Positions 51,911-60,689 are shown, numbered from the stretch's first letter. The stretch is DNA of 64,000 nucleotides from Microbacteriaceae bacterium (GCA_025464975.1 JAODMT010000011.1:1-64000); one strand, 5' to 3'. Numbers and translations: made by a program. Notes: generated by a model not told the origin, from the letters alone.

Positions 51911-52321
51911 CTAGAGAACGGCGGGCAGAAGCTCGGCGAGCAGATTCTGGACGCGACCCTTGATGTCGTCGCGGATCGGGCGCACCTCGTCGATGGCCTT
52001 GCCCTTCGGGTCGGCCAGTTCCCAGTCCTCGTAGCGCTTACCGGGGAAGATCGGGCACACATCGCCGCAGCCCATCGTGATCACCACGTCGGAGTCGCGA
52101 ACCTGTTCGGTGGTCATCAGCTGCGGCACTGCCCGGGAGATATCGATGCCCTCCTCGGCCATTGCCAGAATGGCAATGGGATTGATCTGGTCACCGGGCT
52201 CTGACCCGCCGGAACGAACCTCGACGGCCCCGCGAGAAAGTTCGCGCATGTAACCGGCGGCCATTTGCGAGCGGCCGGCGTTATGGATGCAGACGAAGAG
52301 AACGGTCGGCTTGTCGCTCAT
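51911..52321 (-). CDS. arsC: Arsenate reductase (thioredoxin/mycothiol-type ArsC)
   Basis: A 136-residue low-molecular-weight-phosphatase-fold reductase: the catalytic loop VLFVCIHNAGRSQMA (Cys11, Arg17) and the redox pair in MGCGDVCP (Cys85, Cys89). It reduces arsenate to arsenite with thioredoxin or mycothiol/mycoredoxin. ATG 52321 is used; GAGAAACC lies upstream. A CATAGA-N6-TCTATG operator 30 bases before its start overlaps a TATGCT -10 box, so it is controlled separately from arsO, with which it converges. Confidence 0.92.
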   Translation of the reverse strand: MSDKPTVLFVCIHNAGRSQMAAGYMRELSRGAVEVRSGGSEPGDQINPIAILAMAEEGIDISRAVPQLMTTEQVRDSDVVITMGCGDVCPIFPGKRYEDWELADPKGKAIDEVRPIRDDIKGRVQNLLAELLPAVL

Positions 52322-52350
52322 GAGGTTTCTCACTTTCGGTTTACCAAAAG

Positions 52351-52368
52351 CATAGACCGCCGTCTATG
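52351..52368 (-). promoter_or_regulatory. ars operator, copy 1 (CATAGA-N6-TCTATG)
   Basis: A perfect 6-bp inverted repeat with 6-base spacer, upstream of arsC; identical arms recur at 53291. The TATGCT -10 of arsC overlaps its end. Confidence 0.75.
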
Positions 52369-52393
52369 GGTTGGCCAGTCGAGCGGGCCGTAT

Positions 52394-53293
52394 TCATCCC
52401 GCGTTCAGGTCGAGCGACGCCAGCAGTGTGCGCACCCGGGTCTCGATGTCATCGCGGATCTCTCGGACTCGCGCGATCGGGAGCCCGACCGGGTCCTCGA
52501 GGTCCCAGTCGAGGTAGCGCCGCCCGGGATACACCGGGCACGCGTCACCACAGCCCATCGTGATCACGACGTCCGCCGCACGCACCACCTCATCAGTAAG
52601 GGGCTTCGGGTACTCGCCCCCGATCGGCACACCGATCTCATCGAGGGCGGTCACAATCACGGAACGGACGGCGTTAGCCGGTTCGGAGCCTGCGGTGCGA
52701 ACCCGCACGCGATCGCCGACGAGGTGACGGAGGATTCCAGCGGCCAGTTGCGAGCGGCCGGCGTTTTGCACGCAGACGAACAGTACCTCGGGGACGCGCT
52801 TCCCGACTGGCAGGTCGTTCTTCGCAAGAGCGGACAGGCGGTCAGCGGCGAAGCGTGAGGTACGGGAGGGGAGGTAGCGAGTGATGCGCGCCTGGTCGGC
52901 GAGCAGGGCGTAGCTCTCCCGCACATAGCGTTCGACTGTTTCGGGGGCAAAGGTGCCGGCGAAGCGGCCGGCGAGGTCCGAGGCGATGCGATCCAAGACC
53001 CCGTCGGCCATCACCGTCTCGTCCACGCCGTGAAGCAGTTCCGCGATCCAGTCGGCCTGGTCGGAGGCGATCGAGTACCAGACGTTTCGCCCGTCCGGCT
53101 CGCGCCGCAGGAGACCCTCGTTGAGCAGCAATTTCACGTGATGGCTGACCGTGGGTTGCCGGAGTTCGAGCTCGATCGCGAGGGTGCCGACGAGCTGCTT
53201 GCCGTCGGGGCTATTCATGATCAGGGACATGATCTGCGCCCGCGTCGGATCCGCAAGAAGTTTCAGCTCGTGTGTCGGCCCGGGAATTCCCAT
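52394..53293 (-). CDS. ArsR-ArsC fusion protein
   Basis: A 299-residue fusion. Residues 1-95 are an ArsR winged HTH (LLADPTRAQIMSLIMNSPDG; LRQPTVSHHVKLLLNEGLL) containing no cysteine at all. Residues ~115-160 match the three-helix-bundle extension of actinobacterial ArsC (VERYVRESYALLADQARITRYL). Residues 168-299 are an ArsC domain with catalytic Cys174 (VLFVCVQNAGRSQ) and the redox pair Cys248/Cys252 (MGCGDACP). ATG 53293 is leaderless: TAGACT lies seven bases upstream. Its operator overlaps its own start and the divergent aqpS promoter. Sensing through the fused catalytic site is an inference from the missing HTH cysteines. Confidence 0.9.
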   Translation of the reverse strand: MGIPGPTHELKLLADPTRAQIMSLIMNSPDGKQLVGTLAIELELRQPTVSHHVKLLLNEGLLRREPDGRNVWYSIASDQADWIAELLHGVDETVMADGVLDRIASDLAGRFAGTFAPETVERYVRESYALLADQARITRYLPSRTSRFAADRLSALAKNDLPVGKRVPEVLFVCVQNAGRSQLAAGILRHLVGDRVRVRTAGSEPANAVRSVIVTALDEIGVPIGGEYPKPLTDEVVRAADVVITMGCGDACPVYPGRRYLDWDLEDPVGLPIARVREIRDDIETRVRTLLASLDLNAG

Positions 53294-53308
53294 AGATGAA
53301 AGTCTATG
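53291..53308. promoter_or_regulatory. ars operator, copy 2 (CATAGA-N6-TCTATG)
   Basis: Same arms as copy 1, overlapping the ATG of the arsR-arsC fusion and lying just before the divergent aqpS start. Both -10 boxes (TAGACT on minus, TAGGCT on plus) overlap or abut it. Confidence 0.75.
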
Positions 53309-53322
53309 CATAGGCTTGGCCG

Positions 53323-54033
53323 GTGACCACAGTCCCCGCAGCCCTCATCCGCCGAGCCTCCGCCGAACTGGTCGGCTCCGCCGCGCTCACCGCCATGGTC
53401 GTAGGCTCGGGCATTGCCGCCACGAATCTCACCCACGACGTGGGTATTCAGCTGTTCATCAACGCCATTGCGACCGCCTTCGGTCTGTTCGTGCTCATCA
53501 GCGTCTTTGGGCCGATCAGCGGCGCACATTTCAACCCGCTAGTCTCCCTGGCCGACTACGCGTTCGGGTTCCGCAGCCTGCGCGACACCGGGCCATACAT
53601 CGCCGCGCAGATCATCGGATGCATCGCCGGCAGTATTCTCGCGAACATCATGTTCGACCTTCCGCCGACAGCGTGGAGCACCACCGACCGGATCACACCC
53701 GGGCACCTCGTGGCCGAGGTCGTCGCCACGGCCGGACTCATCTTCGCGATCTTCACGCTTGCCCGCGCGGGACGCTCACGCTTCGCCGCAGCAGTCGTCG
53801 CAACCTATATCGGCTCCGCCTACTTTTTCACCAGCTCAACCAGCTTCGCCAACCCGGCCATCACCATCGGCCGCATGTTCACGGACACCTTCGCCGGAAT
53901 CGCACCTGACTCAGCGCCCCTTTTCGTCGTCGCGCAGATCCTCGGCGCTTTCCTCGGCTACGTCGGTGTGAGACTGCTCACGCCTCGGGTCACCGCTTCC
54001 CCACTCGCCGTTTTCGGTACTCGAGCAGAGTAA
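53323..54033 (+). CDS. aqpS: Aquaglyceroporin-family channel, AqpS-like
   Basis: A 236-residue six-helix MIP channel. The two pore loops are SGAHFNPLVSLADY (NPL instead of the usual NPA) and TSFANPAITIGRMFTDTFAGI. Arsenite is an aquaglyceroporin substrate; in Sinorhizobium meliloti AqpS replaces ArsB by letting arsenite made by ArsC flow out. It shares an operator region with the arsR-arsC fusion. GTG 53323 follows TAGGCT by six bases: leaderless. Confidence 0.86.
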   Translation: MTTVPAALIRRASAELVGSAALTAMVVGSGIAATNLTHDVGIQLFINAIATAFGLFVLISVFGPISGAHFNPLVSLADYAFGFRSLRDTGPYIAAQIIGCIAGSILANIMFDLPPTAWSTTDRITPGHLVAEVVATAGLIFAIFTLARAGRSRFAAAVVATYIGSAYFFTSSTSFANPAITIGRMFTDTFAGIAPDSAPLFVVAQILGAFLGYVGVRLLTPRVTASPLAVFGTRAE

Positions 54034-54490
54034 GCCAGACGATAAACACGTCGAAGGCAGTGAGCACCAGCAGACCTACGGAAAACGTGACTGCCATTTG
54101 GTAGATCTGGTAGCCGATGAACACAATCAGAAACCCGATCATCCAGGGGTACGCCCACAGCCGATCTTTGAGCACTGCCCACACGAGGACCACCTTCACG
54201 GCGCCATGGAGAAGTAGGTAAATGGCTCCGAAAAGGGATGCCGAGACGGTCAGGCCGCTTGTGAGGTTCACAAGGTGGGTGGCAACGAAATCTTTGGGGT
54301 CTTCGGACAATTCATGTTGGGTGAGGAACCGGCCGATTGCCCCAATTTGGCTCGGCGAGACAAGAAGGAGGAGGATGCCGCCAACGAGCTCGAGCAAGCC
54401 GTCGAGTCCCTTCAACACGAGACTTATGCGGAAGGTCCGGTCGAGCACGCTGGTGCGCGAGACACGGGGCGTGGCGCGTTGAGCTTCCAT
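53990..54490 (-). CDS. DUF2127 membrane protein
   Basis: A 166-residue protein with four helices and the DUF2127 pattern: LVLKGLDGLLELVGGILLLL, then HELSEDPKDFVATHLVNL, then LFGAIYLLLHGAVKVVLVWAVLKDRLWAYPW, ending LTAFDVFIVWLTLLEYRKRR. TAATCT eight bases before ATG 54490 suggests a leaderless start. It overlaps the 3' end of aqpS by 44 bp (convergent). Function unknown. Confidence 0.86.
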   Translation of the reverse strand: MEAQRATPRVSRTSVLDRTFRISLVLKGLDGLLELVGGILLLLVSPSQIGAIGRFLTQHELSEDPKDFVATHLVNLTSGLTVSASLFGAIYLLLHGAVKVVLVWAVLKDRLWAYPWMIGFLIVFIGYQIYQMAVTFSVGLLVLTAFDVFIVWLTLLEYRKRRVGKR

Positions 54491-54556
54491 GGATGACGAG
54501 ATTAGCCGGGCTTGACTGCACGGTAGGTAAAGTGATTTAGCGGTAGCCATACGGCA

Positions 54557-56584
54557 ATGACCCTGTTCGTGGCTCAATACCGAAATGCGAGGCGAAATTT
54601 GAGCACGCCAACGAGATTCGAGTGCCCACCGAGCATCCCGGGCCCGCACCGCCCCTCTGCGCCGTCGAATGCACTGACACGATGGCTTCTCCGGGACGCG
54701 GTGCAACCGGTCGGGCCCGAGAGCGACGAATCCAAGACTTCGCAGCATTCCTGGTGGAAAGTGATGACCCTCACCGGGGTTGACTACTTTTCCACCCTCT
54801 CCTACCTGCCGGCAATCGCGGCCCTCGCCGCTGGGGTGCTGTCGCCCTTCGCGACTCTGCTCATTGTCGTGCTGACCATTCTGGGCATGCTCCCCATGTA
54901 CCGGAGAGTGGCCGAGGAGAGCCCGAACGGGCAGGGCTCCGTCGCCATGCTCGAACGGCTGTTGCCGTTCTGGAGAGGCAAGCTTTTCGTCCTCGTGCTG
55001 TTGGGATTCGTCGCAACCTCATGGATCATCACGATCACCTTGTCCGCCGCCGACGCGACGGTTCATCTGCTCGAGAACCCGCTGGTTCCGTCGTTCCTGA
55101 ACGGATACGCGGTCGTCATCACGATCGTTCTCCTGCTGATCCTCGGCGGCGTCTTCCTGATGGGATTCACCGAAGCGGTGACCATCGCCGTGCCGCTTGT
55201 AGGCGTGTTCCTGGCGCTGAACGCGGCCGTCATCATTGCGGGACTCGCGCGCATCCTGGCGGAGCCCACTCTGGCGGCGAACTGGCTGCAAGCCGTTACG
55301 TCCATACAGAGTGGTGGGTTCGGCAATCTGGTTCTGCCTGTGGTGCTGGCCTTCCCCCTACTGGTCTTGGGCCTATCCGGGTTCGAGACCGGGGTGAGCA
55401 TGATGCCTCTGATCAAAACGTCTGGCTCTACCCCACCGGAGCGGCTCAAGTCGCGAATCCGCAACACGCGAAAGCTCCTGACCACAGCTGCAGCCATTAT
55501 GAGCGTCTACCTTCTCGCCAGCAGCTTGGTCACGACGGTGCTGATTCCGGCAGCCGAATTCAGGAGCGGCGGAAAGGCAAACGGGCGCGCACTGGCGTTC
55601 CTGGCACACGAGCTGCTCGGTAACGGATTCGGGACCGTGTACGACGTCAGCAGCATCCTCATCCTCTGGTTCGCTGGCGCTTCGGCAATGGCGGGGCTCA
55701 TCAATATCGTGCCGCGCTACTTGCCGTCGTATGGAATGGCGCCGGAGTGGAGTCGGACGGTTCGCCCCGTGGTGCTGGTGTATACGGCGATCAGCATCCT
55801 CATCACAATTGGGTTCCGCGCCGACGTGGACGCACAAGCCGGCGCCTATGCCACCGGCATCCTCGCGATGATGGTTTCCGGTTCGGTCGCCGTGACCATC
55901 TCGGCCATTCGTCGACGGCGGAGGTTGGGGAGCGTTGGATTCTCCATTCTCTCGGCGGTGCTCGGCTACGCCCTGGTGGCGAACGTGATCGAGAAACCCG
56001 ACGGCATCGCGATCTCGGGACTCTTCATCCTCGGCATCGTCGTCGTCTCGCTGATATCCCGTGTGTCACGCACTACCGAGCTGCGGGCCGAACGCATCGA
56101 ATTCGATGAGACCGCCCGGACGTTCATCTCGGACTCCATCGCGCACGACGGGCAACTGAACCTCATCGCGAACCGCCGCCAGGCTGGCGACTATGCGGAG
56201 TACTCGGCAAAGGAAGCCGCGCAACGGGCCATGAACCCGGTTCCCGGCGCGGCCGACGTGCTGTTCCTGGAGATCGATGTCGTCGATCCCTCGGAGTTCA
56301 AAGAGGTTCTGCAGGTGAGCGGGGTCGATGTCGACGGCCACCGGATTCTTCGCGCGAGTAGCCCAGCGGCACCCAACGCCATAGCCGCCATCCTCCTTGC
56401 GCTGCGGGACGCCACTGGAATCAGGCCTCACGCCTACTTCGAGTGGTCGGAGGGCAGCCCGCTCAAGAACTTGTTCCGGTACGTTCTTCTCGGCCGCGGC
56501 GACACGCCACCGGTCGTCCGCGAAATCATCCGGAAGAACGAACCAGACGTGGCAAAACGGCCTGGGGTGCACGTCGGCGGATGA
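54557..56584 (+). CDS. APC-superfamily permease with C-terminal cytoplasmic domain
   Basis: A 675-residue protein with about twelve helices and a long soluble tail. The core begins [51 protein letters not shown], typical of an actinobacterial amino-acid-permease branch related to KimA/APC carriers. [19 protein letters not shown] and [28 protein letters not shown] follow. The C-terminal ~140 residues are globular. Substrate not known; amino acids or K+ are candidates. The start is uncertain: ATG 54557 is used, but family members begin nearer residue 43. Confidence 0.84.
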   Translation: MTLFVAQYRNARRNLSTPTRFECPPSIPGPHRPSAPSNALTRWLLRDAVQPVGPESDESKTSQHSWWKVMTLTGVDYFSTLSYLPAIAALAAGVLSPFATLLIVVLTILGMLPMYRRVAEESPNGQGSVAMLERLLPFWRGKLFVLVLLGFVATSWIITITLSAADATVHLLENPLVPSFLNGYAVVITIVLLLILGGVFLMGFTEAVTIAVPLVGVFLALNAAVIIAGLARILAEPTLAANWLQAVTSIQSGGFGNLVLPVVLAFPLLVLGLSGFETGVSMMPLIKTSGSTPPERLKSRIRNTRKLLTTAAAIMSVYLLASSLVTTVLIPAAEFRSGGKANGRALAFLAHELLGNGFGTVYDVSSILILWFAGASAMAGLINIVPRYLPSYGMAPEWSRTVRPVVLVYTAISILITIGFRADVDAQAGAYATGILAMMVSGSVAVTISAIRRRRRLGSVGFSILSAVLGYALVANVIEKPDGIAISGLFILGIVVVSLISRVSRTTELRAERIEFDETARTFISDSIAHDGQLNLIANRRQAGDYAEYSAKEAAQRAMNPVPGAADVLFLEIDVVDPSEFKEVLQVSGVDVDGHRILRASSPAAPNAIAAILLALRDATGIRPHAYFEWSEGSPLKNLFRYVLLGRGDTPPVVREIIRKNEPDVAKRPGVHVGG

Positions 56585-56629
56585 ATCCATCCCCTGGCGC
56601 AGTCGTGGGCACGGTCTACACTCCGTGTG

Positions 56630-57589
56630 ATGACCGAGACAGAGTGGTTGCTGGATTCAGATCCCTCCATCCGATGGCAGGTGATGCGGGATCTCGGTGA
56701 CGCGCCGGAGGAGGTCGTGGCGGCCGAGCGCGCACGGGTGACTACCGAAGGGTGGGGCGCGCGACTGCTTGCCCTTCAGGGCGAGGACGGCCAGTGGGAT
56801 GGCGGTACCTACTTTCCCGGATGGGCCGCCACATCCGAACCCGCCGACCAGCCGTGGACGGCTACGACGTACACCCTGCTGCTGTTGCGGGATCTGGGGC
56901 TGGACCCGGCGAGTGAAGAGGCTCGCCGTGCCGTGGCCCAGGTGCGGGACAACAGTAAGTGGGAGGAGGCCGGCCAGCCCTTCTTCTCCGGCGAAGTCGA
57001 ACCATGCATCAACGGAATGACCGTGGCGCTGGGTTCCTACTTCGGCCAGGAGATCAGAGGCGTCGTCGACCGACTCCTCGGCGAGCAGCTGAGCGACGGC
57101 GGGTGGAACTGCTGGGCGGAGGACGGCTCAACGCGGTCGTCATTCCACACGACGATTTGCGTGTTGGAGGGGCTGCTGGAACACGAACGGGCGACAGGCG
57201 GCTCGGCGGACGTGACGGCTTCCCGCCTCCGAGGGCAGGAATACCTCCTTGAGCGTGGCCTGTTGCGCCGACTGTCCACCGGTGAAGTGGTCGACCCGGA
57301 TTGGACCCTCTTTTCCTTCCCGACCCGATGGCATTACGACGTTCTACGGGGACTGGACTACCTGCGGAGCGCGGGCGTCGTACCCGACGAGCGATGCGCC
57401 GAGGCGATCGAGCTAGTCAAGAAGCGGCGCCGCGAGGACGGCCGGTGGCCCCTGCAGAACACGCATCCCGGTGCGGTGCACTTCGCTATGGAAGAGGGAG
57501 ACGACGAACCCAGCCGGTGGAACACCTTCCGCGCCCTGCGTGTGCTGGACTGGTACGAGCATGGCCCGGCGGTACCGGCGAGCCGTTGA
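56630..57589 (+). CDS. Alpha/alpha-toroid repeat protein (terpenoid-cyclase/prenyltransferase fold)
   Basis: A 319-residue protein with repeated QW-like helical hairpins: LLALQGEDGQWDGGTYFPGW, then TTYTLLLLRDLGLDP, LLGEQLSDGGWNCWAEDGST, TTICVLEGLLEHE, and VKKRRREDGRWPLQNTH. This is the barrel of squalene cyclases and prenyltransferases, but no DXDD/DCTAE catalytic motif is seen, so it is probably a non-cyclase relative of unknown role. TACACT lies seven bases before the ATG: leaderless. Confidence 0.78.
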   Translation: MTETEWLLDSDPSIRWQVMRDLGDAPEEVVAAERARVTTEGWGARLLALQGEDGQWDGGTYFPGWAATSEPADQPWTATTYTLLLLRDLGLDPASEEARRAVAQVRDNSKWEEAGQPFFSGEVEPCINGMTVALGSYFGQEIRGVVDRLLGEQLSDGGWNCWAEDGSTRSSFHTTICVLEGLLEHERATGGSADVTASRLRGQEYLLERGLLRRLSTGEVVDPDWTLFSFPTRWHYDVLRGLDYLRSAGVVPDERCAEAIELVKKRRREDGRWPLQNTHPGAVHFAMEEGDDEPSRWNTFRALRVLDWYEHGPAVPASR

Positions 57590-57624
57590 TTCCTACGCGG
57601 ACGAGCTCGTTCCGTTGAACGAGA

Positions 57625-57963
57625 TCAGCTGAGCTCGAACGGCCATGCCTGCCTCACCTCGATCCTGCCGAACCGGGCCATCGGATGCTTCGACGCGATC
57701 TCGATCGCCTCGTCGAGGGTTTCGCACTCGAGCAGGTCGTAACCGGCGATGAGTTCCTTGGTCTCCGCGAACGGGCCGTCGGTCACGCTGACCTGACCGT
57801 CGCGCACGGTGACGGTCTTGGCCTCGGCCGCCGGTCGGAGGCGATCACCGCTTCGGTGCACCCCCCTGCTCTCCACCTCGGCGATCCACTCTTCAATGTT
57901 GTCTTCGCTCGCCACATAGGTGGGCGCGGATGGGTCGGTGCAGACGAACATGATGTATTGCAT
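57625..57963 (-). CDS. YCII/DGPF-domain protein 1
   Basis: A 112-residue YCII-related protein: MQYIMFVCTDPSAP, the DGPF motif in VSVTDGPFAETKELIAGYDLL, then ETLDEAIEIASKHPMARFGRIEVR. DGPF proteins accompany ECF42-type sigma factors. Member of the three-gene operon 59583 to 57625. Confidence 0.9.
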   Translation of the reverse strand: MQYIMFVCTDPSAPTYVASEDNIEEWIAEVESRGVHRSGDRLRPAAEAKTVTVRDGQVSVTDGPFAETKELIAGYDLLECETLDEAIEIASKHPMARFGRIEVRQAWPFELS

Positions 57964-57974
57964 GTCAGGGCCTC

Positions 57975-58322
57975 TCAGTTGGCGTGGACGAGCGGTCGAA
58001 CTTCAATGGGGGTGAATCTCGCTTCAACGAAACGACTGGCAATCTCGATCGCCCGGTCCACGTTGTCGCACTCGACGACGTAGTAGCCGCCGACGATCTC
58101 CCGTCCCTCGGTGAACGGGCCGTCGGTGACCACGGCCTTGCCGGTGTTGGTGCGCACGATCTTCGCACCGGGCACGCTCAGTTCGTTGGAGTCCACCAGC
58201 TCCCCCGAGGCGGCAAGCTCGGCCTGTATGTCGGCGTGCGCGCGGCGGAATGCCTCAAGCTCTTCTCCCTCAATCGCAGCGGACGCTTCGGCGTTGTTAT
58301 AGATCGTCAACATGTATCTCAT
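57975..58322 (-). CDS. YCII/DGPF-domain protein 2
   Basis: A 115-residue paralogue of the next gene: MRYMLTIYNNAEASAAIEGEE, then VVTDGPFTEGREIVGGYYVVECDNVDRAIEIASRF. ATG 58322 has GGAG five bases upstream; GTG 58328 is an alternative. Its start overlaps the 3' end of the sigma-factor gene by 26 bp. Confidence 0.9.
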   Translation of the reverse strand: MRYMLTIYNNAEASAAIEGEELEAFRRAHADIQAELAASGELVDSNELSVPGAKIVRTNTGKAVVTDGPFTEGREIVGGYYVVECDNVDRAIEIASRFVEARFTPIEVRPLVHAN

Positions 58323-59583
58323 GGGCACTCCTTCTTGCTTTGGCGAGCAGCACTGCGCGTTCGCGTTCGTTGTTCGTTAGATTGGCGGCGGTTTCAAATT
58401 CGGCTCGTGCCTCACCGTGACGGCCGAGGCGGAAAAGCAACTCGCCGCGCACGGCAGGCAGCGGCGCGTAGCCCGCGAGCTGGCCCGCGGAAATCAGGTC
58501 GTCGATGATGCGCAACGCGTTGGCCGGGCCAGTGGCCATCGAGACGGCGACAGCTTTGTTGAGCTCGACGACTGGCGACGGATGCAACTGCCCCAGCGCC
58601 TCGTACAGCAGCACGATTTCATCCCAGGCGGTCTCGCCCCCCGTCACCGCGGATGCGTGGCACTCGGCGATGGCCGCTTGAAGCGCGTACGAGCCGCGCC
58701 CGTGCCCGAGGCTGTCGGCTCGCGCCAGTGATGCTCGTCCCCTGGCAATTTGCGAATGGTCCCAGCGGCTGCGATCTTGATCGAGCAAAAGAATCGGCTC
58801 ACCACTCGTAGTTGTTCGGGCACCGAATCGCGACGCTTGCAGCTCCATGAGGGCGACGAGCCCGTGCACTTCGGGCTCGTTCGCCAGAATTCCGACCAGT
58901 ACCCGTCCGAGTCGAAGCGCCTCATGTGCCAGGTCGGTGCGCATCCATGAATCGCCGGACGTCGCAGCGTAGCCCTCATTGAAGATGAGGTAGATGACCT
59001 CGAGAACGGAGCGAAGCCGGGCCTGGTACTCGGCCCGGTCGGGAACCTCGAACGGCACTCTCGCCGCGGCCAGCGTCTTCTTCGCGCGGACGATGCGTTG
59101 CTGCACGGTGGCGACCGGCACCAGCAGCGCCCGCGCAATCTCGTCCGTGGCGAGACCTCCGACGACCCGGAGCGTCAAAGCAACCTGCGCTTCCCGTGAG
59201 AGGACGGGGTGGCACGCCACGAACACCAGACGCAGAACGTCGTCGTCGATGTGGTCGGGATCCCACGGCACGGCGTCCGGATCAAACTCGCTTTCCAGGT
59301 CCCGGGCGAGATCGGCGTACCGACTGTCGCGCCGCTCCCGCCGCCGCCATGCATCGACGGCCTTACGTTTCGCCACGGCCGTCAGCCACGCCCCGCCGTT
59401 TCGAGGCACGCCCGTGACTGGCCACTGGGCGAGGGCGTCGGCCAGGGCATCCTGAGCGAGGTCTTCCGCCAGGCCAAGATCGCCGACGTAGCGGGTCATG
59501 GTCGCCACAATCTTTGCCGACTCGATGCGCCAGACTGCCGCCAGCGCGCGGGCGGCATCACCGTCGCCCGTCGAGTTCTGCAT
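58297..59583 (-). CDS. ECF42-type RNA polymerase sigma factor
   Basis: A 428-residue ECF sigma factor, far longer than usual. Sigma2 has ARALAAVWRIESAKIVATMTRYVGDLGLAEDLAQDALADALAQWP. Sigma4 includes LTLRVVGGLATDEIARALLVPVATVQQRIVRAKKTLA. The large C-terminal region (EYQARLRSVLEVIYLIFNEGY...; TPR-like RAEFETAANL) is the mark of the ECF42/DUF6596 group. There is no anti-sigma factor; ECF42 regulation is thought to involve this C-terminal extension. It overlaps the first of two DGPF genes. GGAG precedes ATG 59583. Confidence 0.92.
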   Translation of the reverse strand: MQNSTGDGDAARALAAVWRIESAKIVATMTRYVGDLGLAEDLAQDALADALAQWPVTGVPRNGGAWLTAVAKRKAVDAWRRRERRDSRYADLARDLESEFDPDAVPWDPDHIDDDVLRLVFVACHPVLSREAQVALTLRVVGGLATDEIARALLVPVATVQQRIVRAKKTLAAARVPFEVPDRAEYQARLRSVLEVIYLIFNEGYAATSGDSWMRTDLAHEALRLGRVLVGILANEPEVHGLVALMELQASRFGARTTTSGEPILLLDQDRSRWDHSQIARGRASLARADSLGHGRGSYALQAAIAECHASAVTGGETAWDEIVLLYEALGQLHPSPVVELNKAVAVSMATGPANALRIIDDLISAGQLAGYAPLPAVRGELLFRLGRHGEARAEFETAANLTNNERERAVLLAKARRSAHEIHVDDL

Positions 59584-59797
59584 TTGGCGTGCTCCTCAAA
59601 GCCGGGGCACCAATTCGGCCCGTATACCCATTCGTCGAACGATATCGCGCCGAATCGACACTGGCGAAAGAAAAGTTTGGGAATTTCGTTACGGATGTAC
59701 GGATGTATTGAGGAACATTGGGGAGCGCCATCCGTGCTTCAGATTGCCGCCGCGGCTCAGTAACGTGGTGGTCCAAGCGGAAGGGGCTTGCGTTCCA

Positions 59798-60007
59798 ATG
59801 AAGAAACTACCGTTGCCCTACCGCAATCCCAGCGAAGCGGCTCGCGAGGCATTCGGAGATCCTGTTTTCCAGTTGATTGAGCAGCCCCGGCTGAAATTCA
59901 TTGGCTGGGGAGTGGAAGGCACCGAAGCGGCCATGATTCTCAGCACCAGCCACTGGATTGCGGACGACAGGGGCGACTTCCACTTCATGGGCTGGCCGAT
60001 GGGATAG
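59798..60007 (+). CDS. Hypothetical protein, first part of an amber-interrupted frame
   Basis: A 69-residue ORF (MKKLPLPYRNPSEAAREAFG ... GDFHFMGWPMG) ending in TAG at 60005-60007. The same frame continues with protein-like codons (AGTQLRGTLFTEVPGATIDP...) to 60454, with no start codon until GTG 60116. So it may be one gene broken by an amber codon. No known family is evident. Confidence 0.5.
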   Translation: MKKLPLPYRNPSEAAREAFGDPVFQLIEQPRLKFIGWGVEGTEAAMILSTSHWIADDRGDFHFMGWPMG

Positions 60008-60115
60008 GCCGGGACTCAGCTTCGGGGGACGCTCTTCACGGAAGTTCCCGGGGCGACCATCGACCCGAGCCTGGACAACTGTCACGCTGCCGCAGTTCAA
60101 CATCTCGCATATCTC

Positions 60116-60454
60116 GTGATCAACGACCAAATCAATCAGCCAGATTTTCCTCACGAGTTCGCCTCTCCCGAGTGGCATCAGGCCCTGCAGGTCTTGAGAG
60201 ACGAGATTCATGCGCTGCGGCCGCATGTGGAATCGCTCGACATCGACTCGAAGCCGGTCCGAGGGTTGGGGCTCGACTACGGCGGCTACCGTGCGACCAC
60301 GGTTCAGAGAGAGGGACGCTTGGTCACTCTCGTCATTCACGACGAGGATGCTGCCCGTATCAACACCCGGATTGTCACGGATCTTGCCCCAGCGTTGGGA
60401 ATGACTAACCGGCACCGGATTCGTGGAGAAACCGGAACTCGTGACGGCGCATGA
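60116..60454 (+). CDS. Hypothetical protein, second part of an amber-interrupted frame
   Basis: A 112-codon frame from GTG 60116 (INDQINQPDFPHEFASPEWHQ ... GLGLDYGGYRATTV...; ends GETGTRDGA). Third-position GC is high in its first half, supporting coding. Its 5' part is in frame with the upstream small ORF past the TAG. Function unknown. Confidence 0.45.
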   Translation: MINDQINQPDFPHEFASPEWHQALQVLRDEIHALRPHVESLDIDSKPVRGLGLDYGGYRATTVQREGRLVTLVIHDEDAARINTRIVTDLAPALGMTNRHRIRGETGTRDGA

Positions 60455-60689
60455 GCCGCAAGACGAATGCCGCTGGATATTCGAAGGCACGCAGTCCGGT
60501 CGCCGCGTCGCACGGCTCGATTCGGTCGATGCTGTACTCGACGCCCCTAGAGAGAATGACGCACTCTCCCGCCGCCACGATCTGCCTCCCGATTAGCAGT
60601 CTCTGCGTCTTTTCGTCCAAAATCCATGCAATCTGAAGGTCACTCCGGCGTGTTGAGGTCAACACGCCGCAAGTGAGACCGGATTGCAT
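60405..60689 (-). CDS. Hypothetical protein overlapping a long palindrome
   Basis: A 94-residue minus-strand frame from ATG 60689 (MQSGLTCGVLTSTRRSDLQIAWILDEKTQRLLIG ...). It overlaps the end of the plus-strand ORF by 50 bp. Composition is protein-like in the middle, but no ribosome site is seen and its N-terminal codons are the palindrome at 60617-60698. Confidence 0.35.
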   Translation of the reverse strand: MQSGLTCGVLTSTRRSDLQIAWILDEKTQRLLIGRQIVAAGECVILSRGVEYSIDRIEPCDAATGLRAFEYPAAFVLRLMRRHEFRFLHESGAG

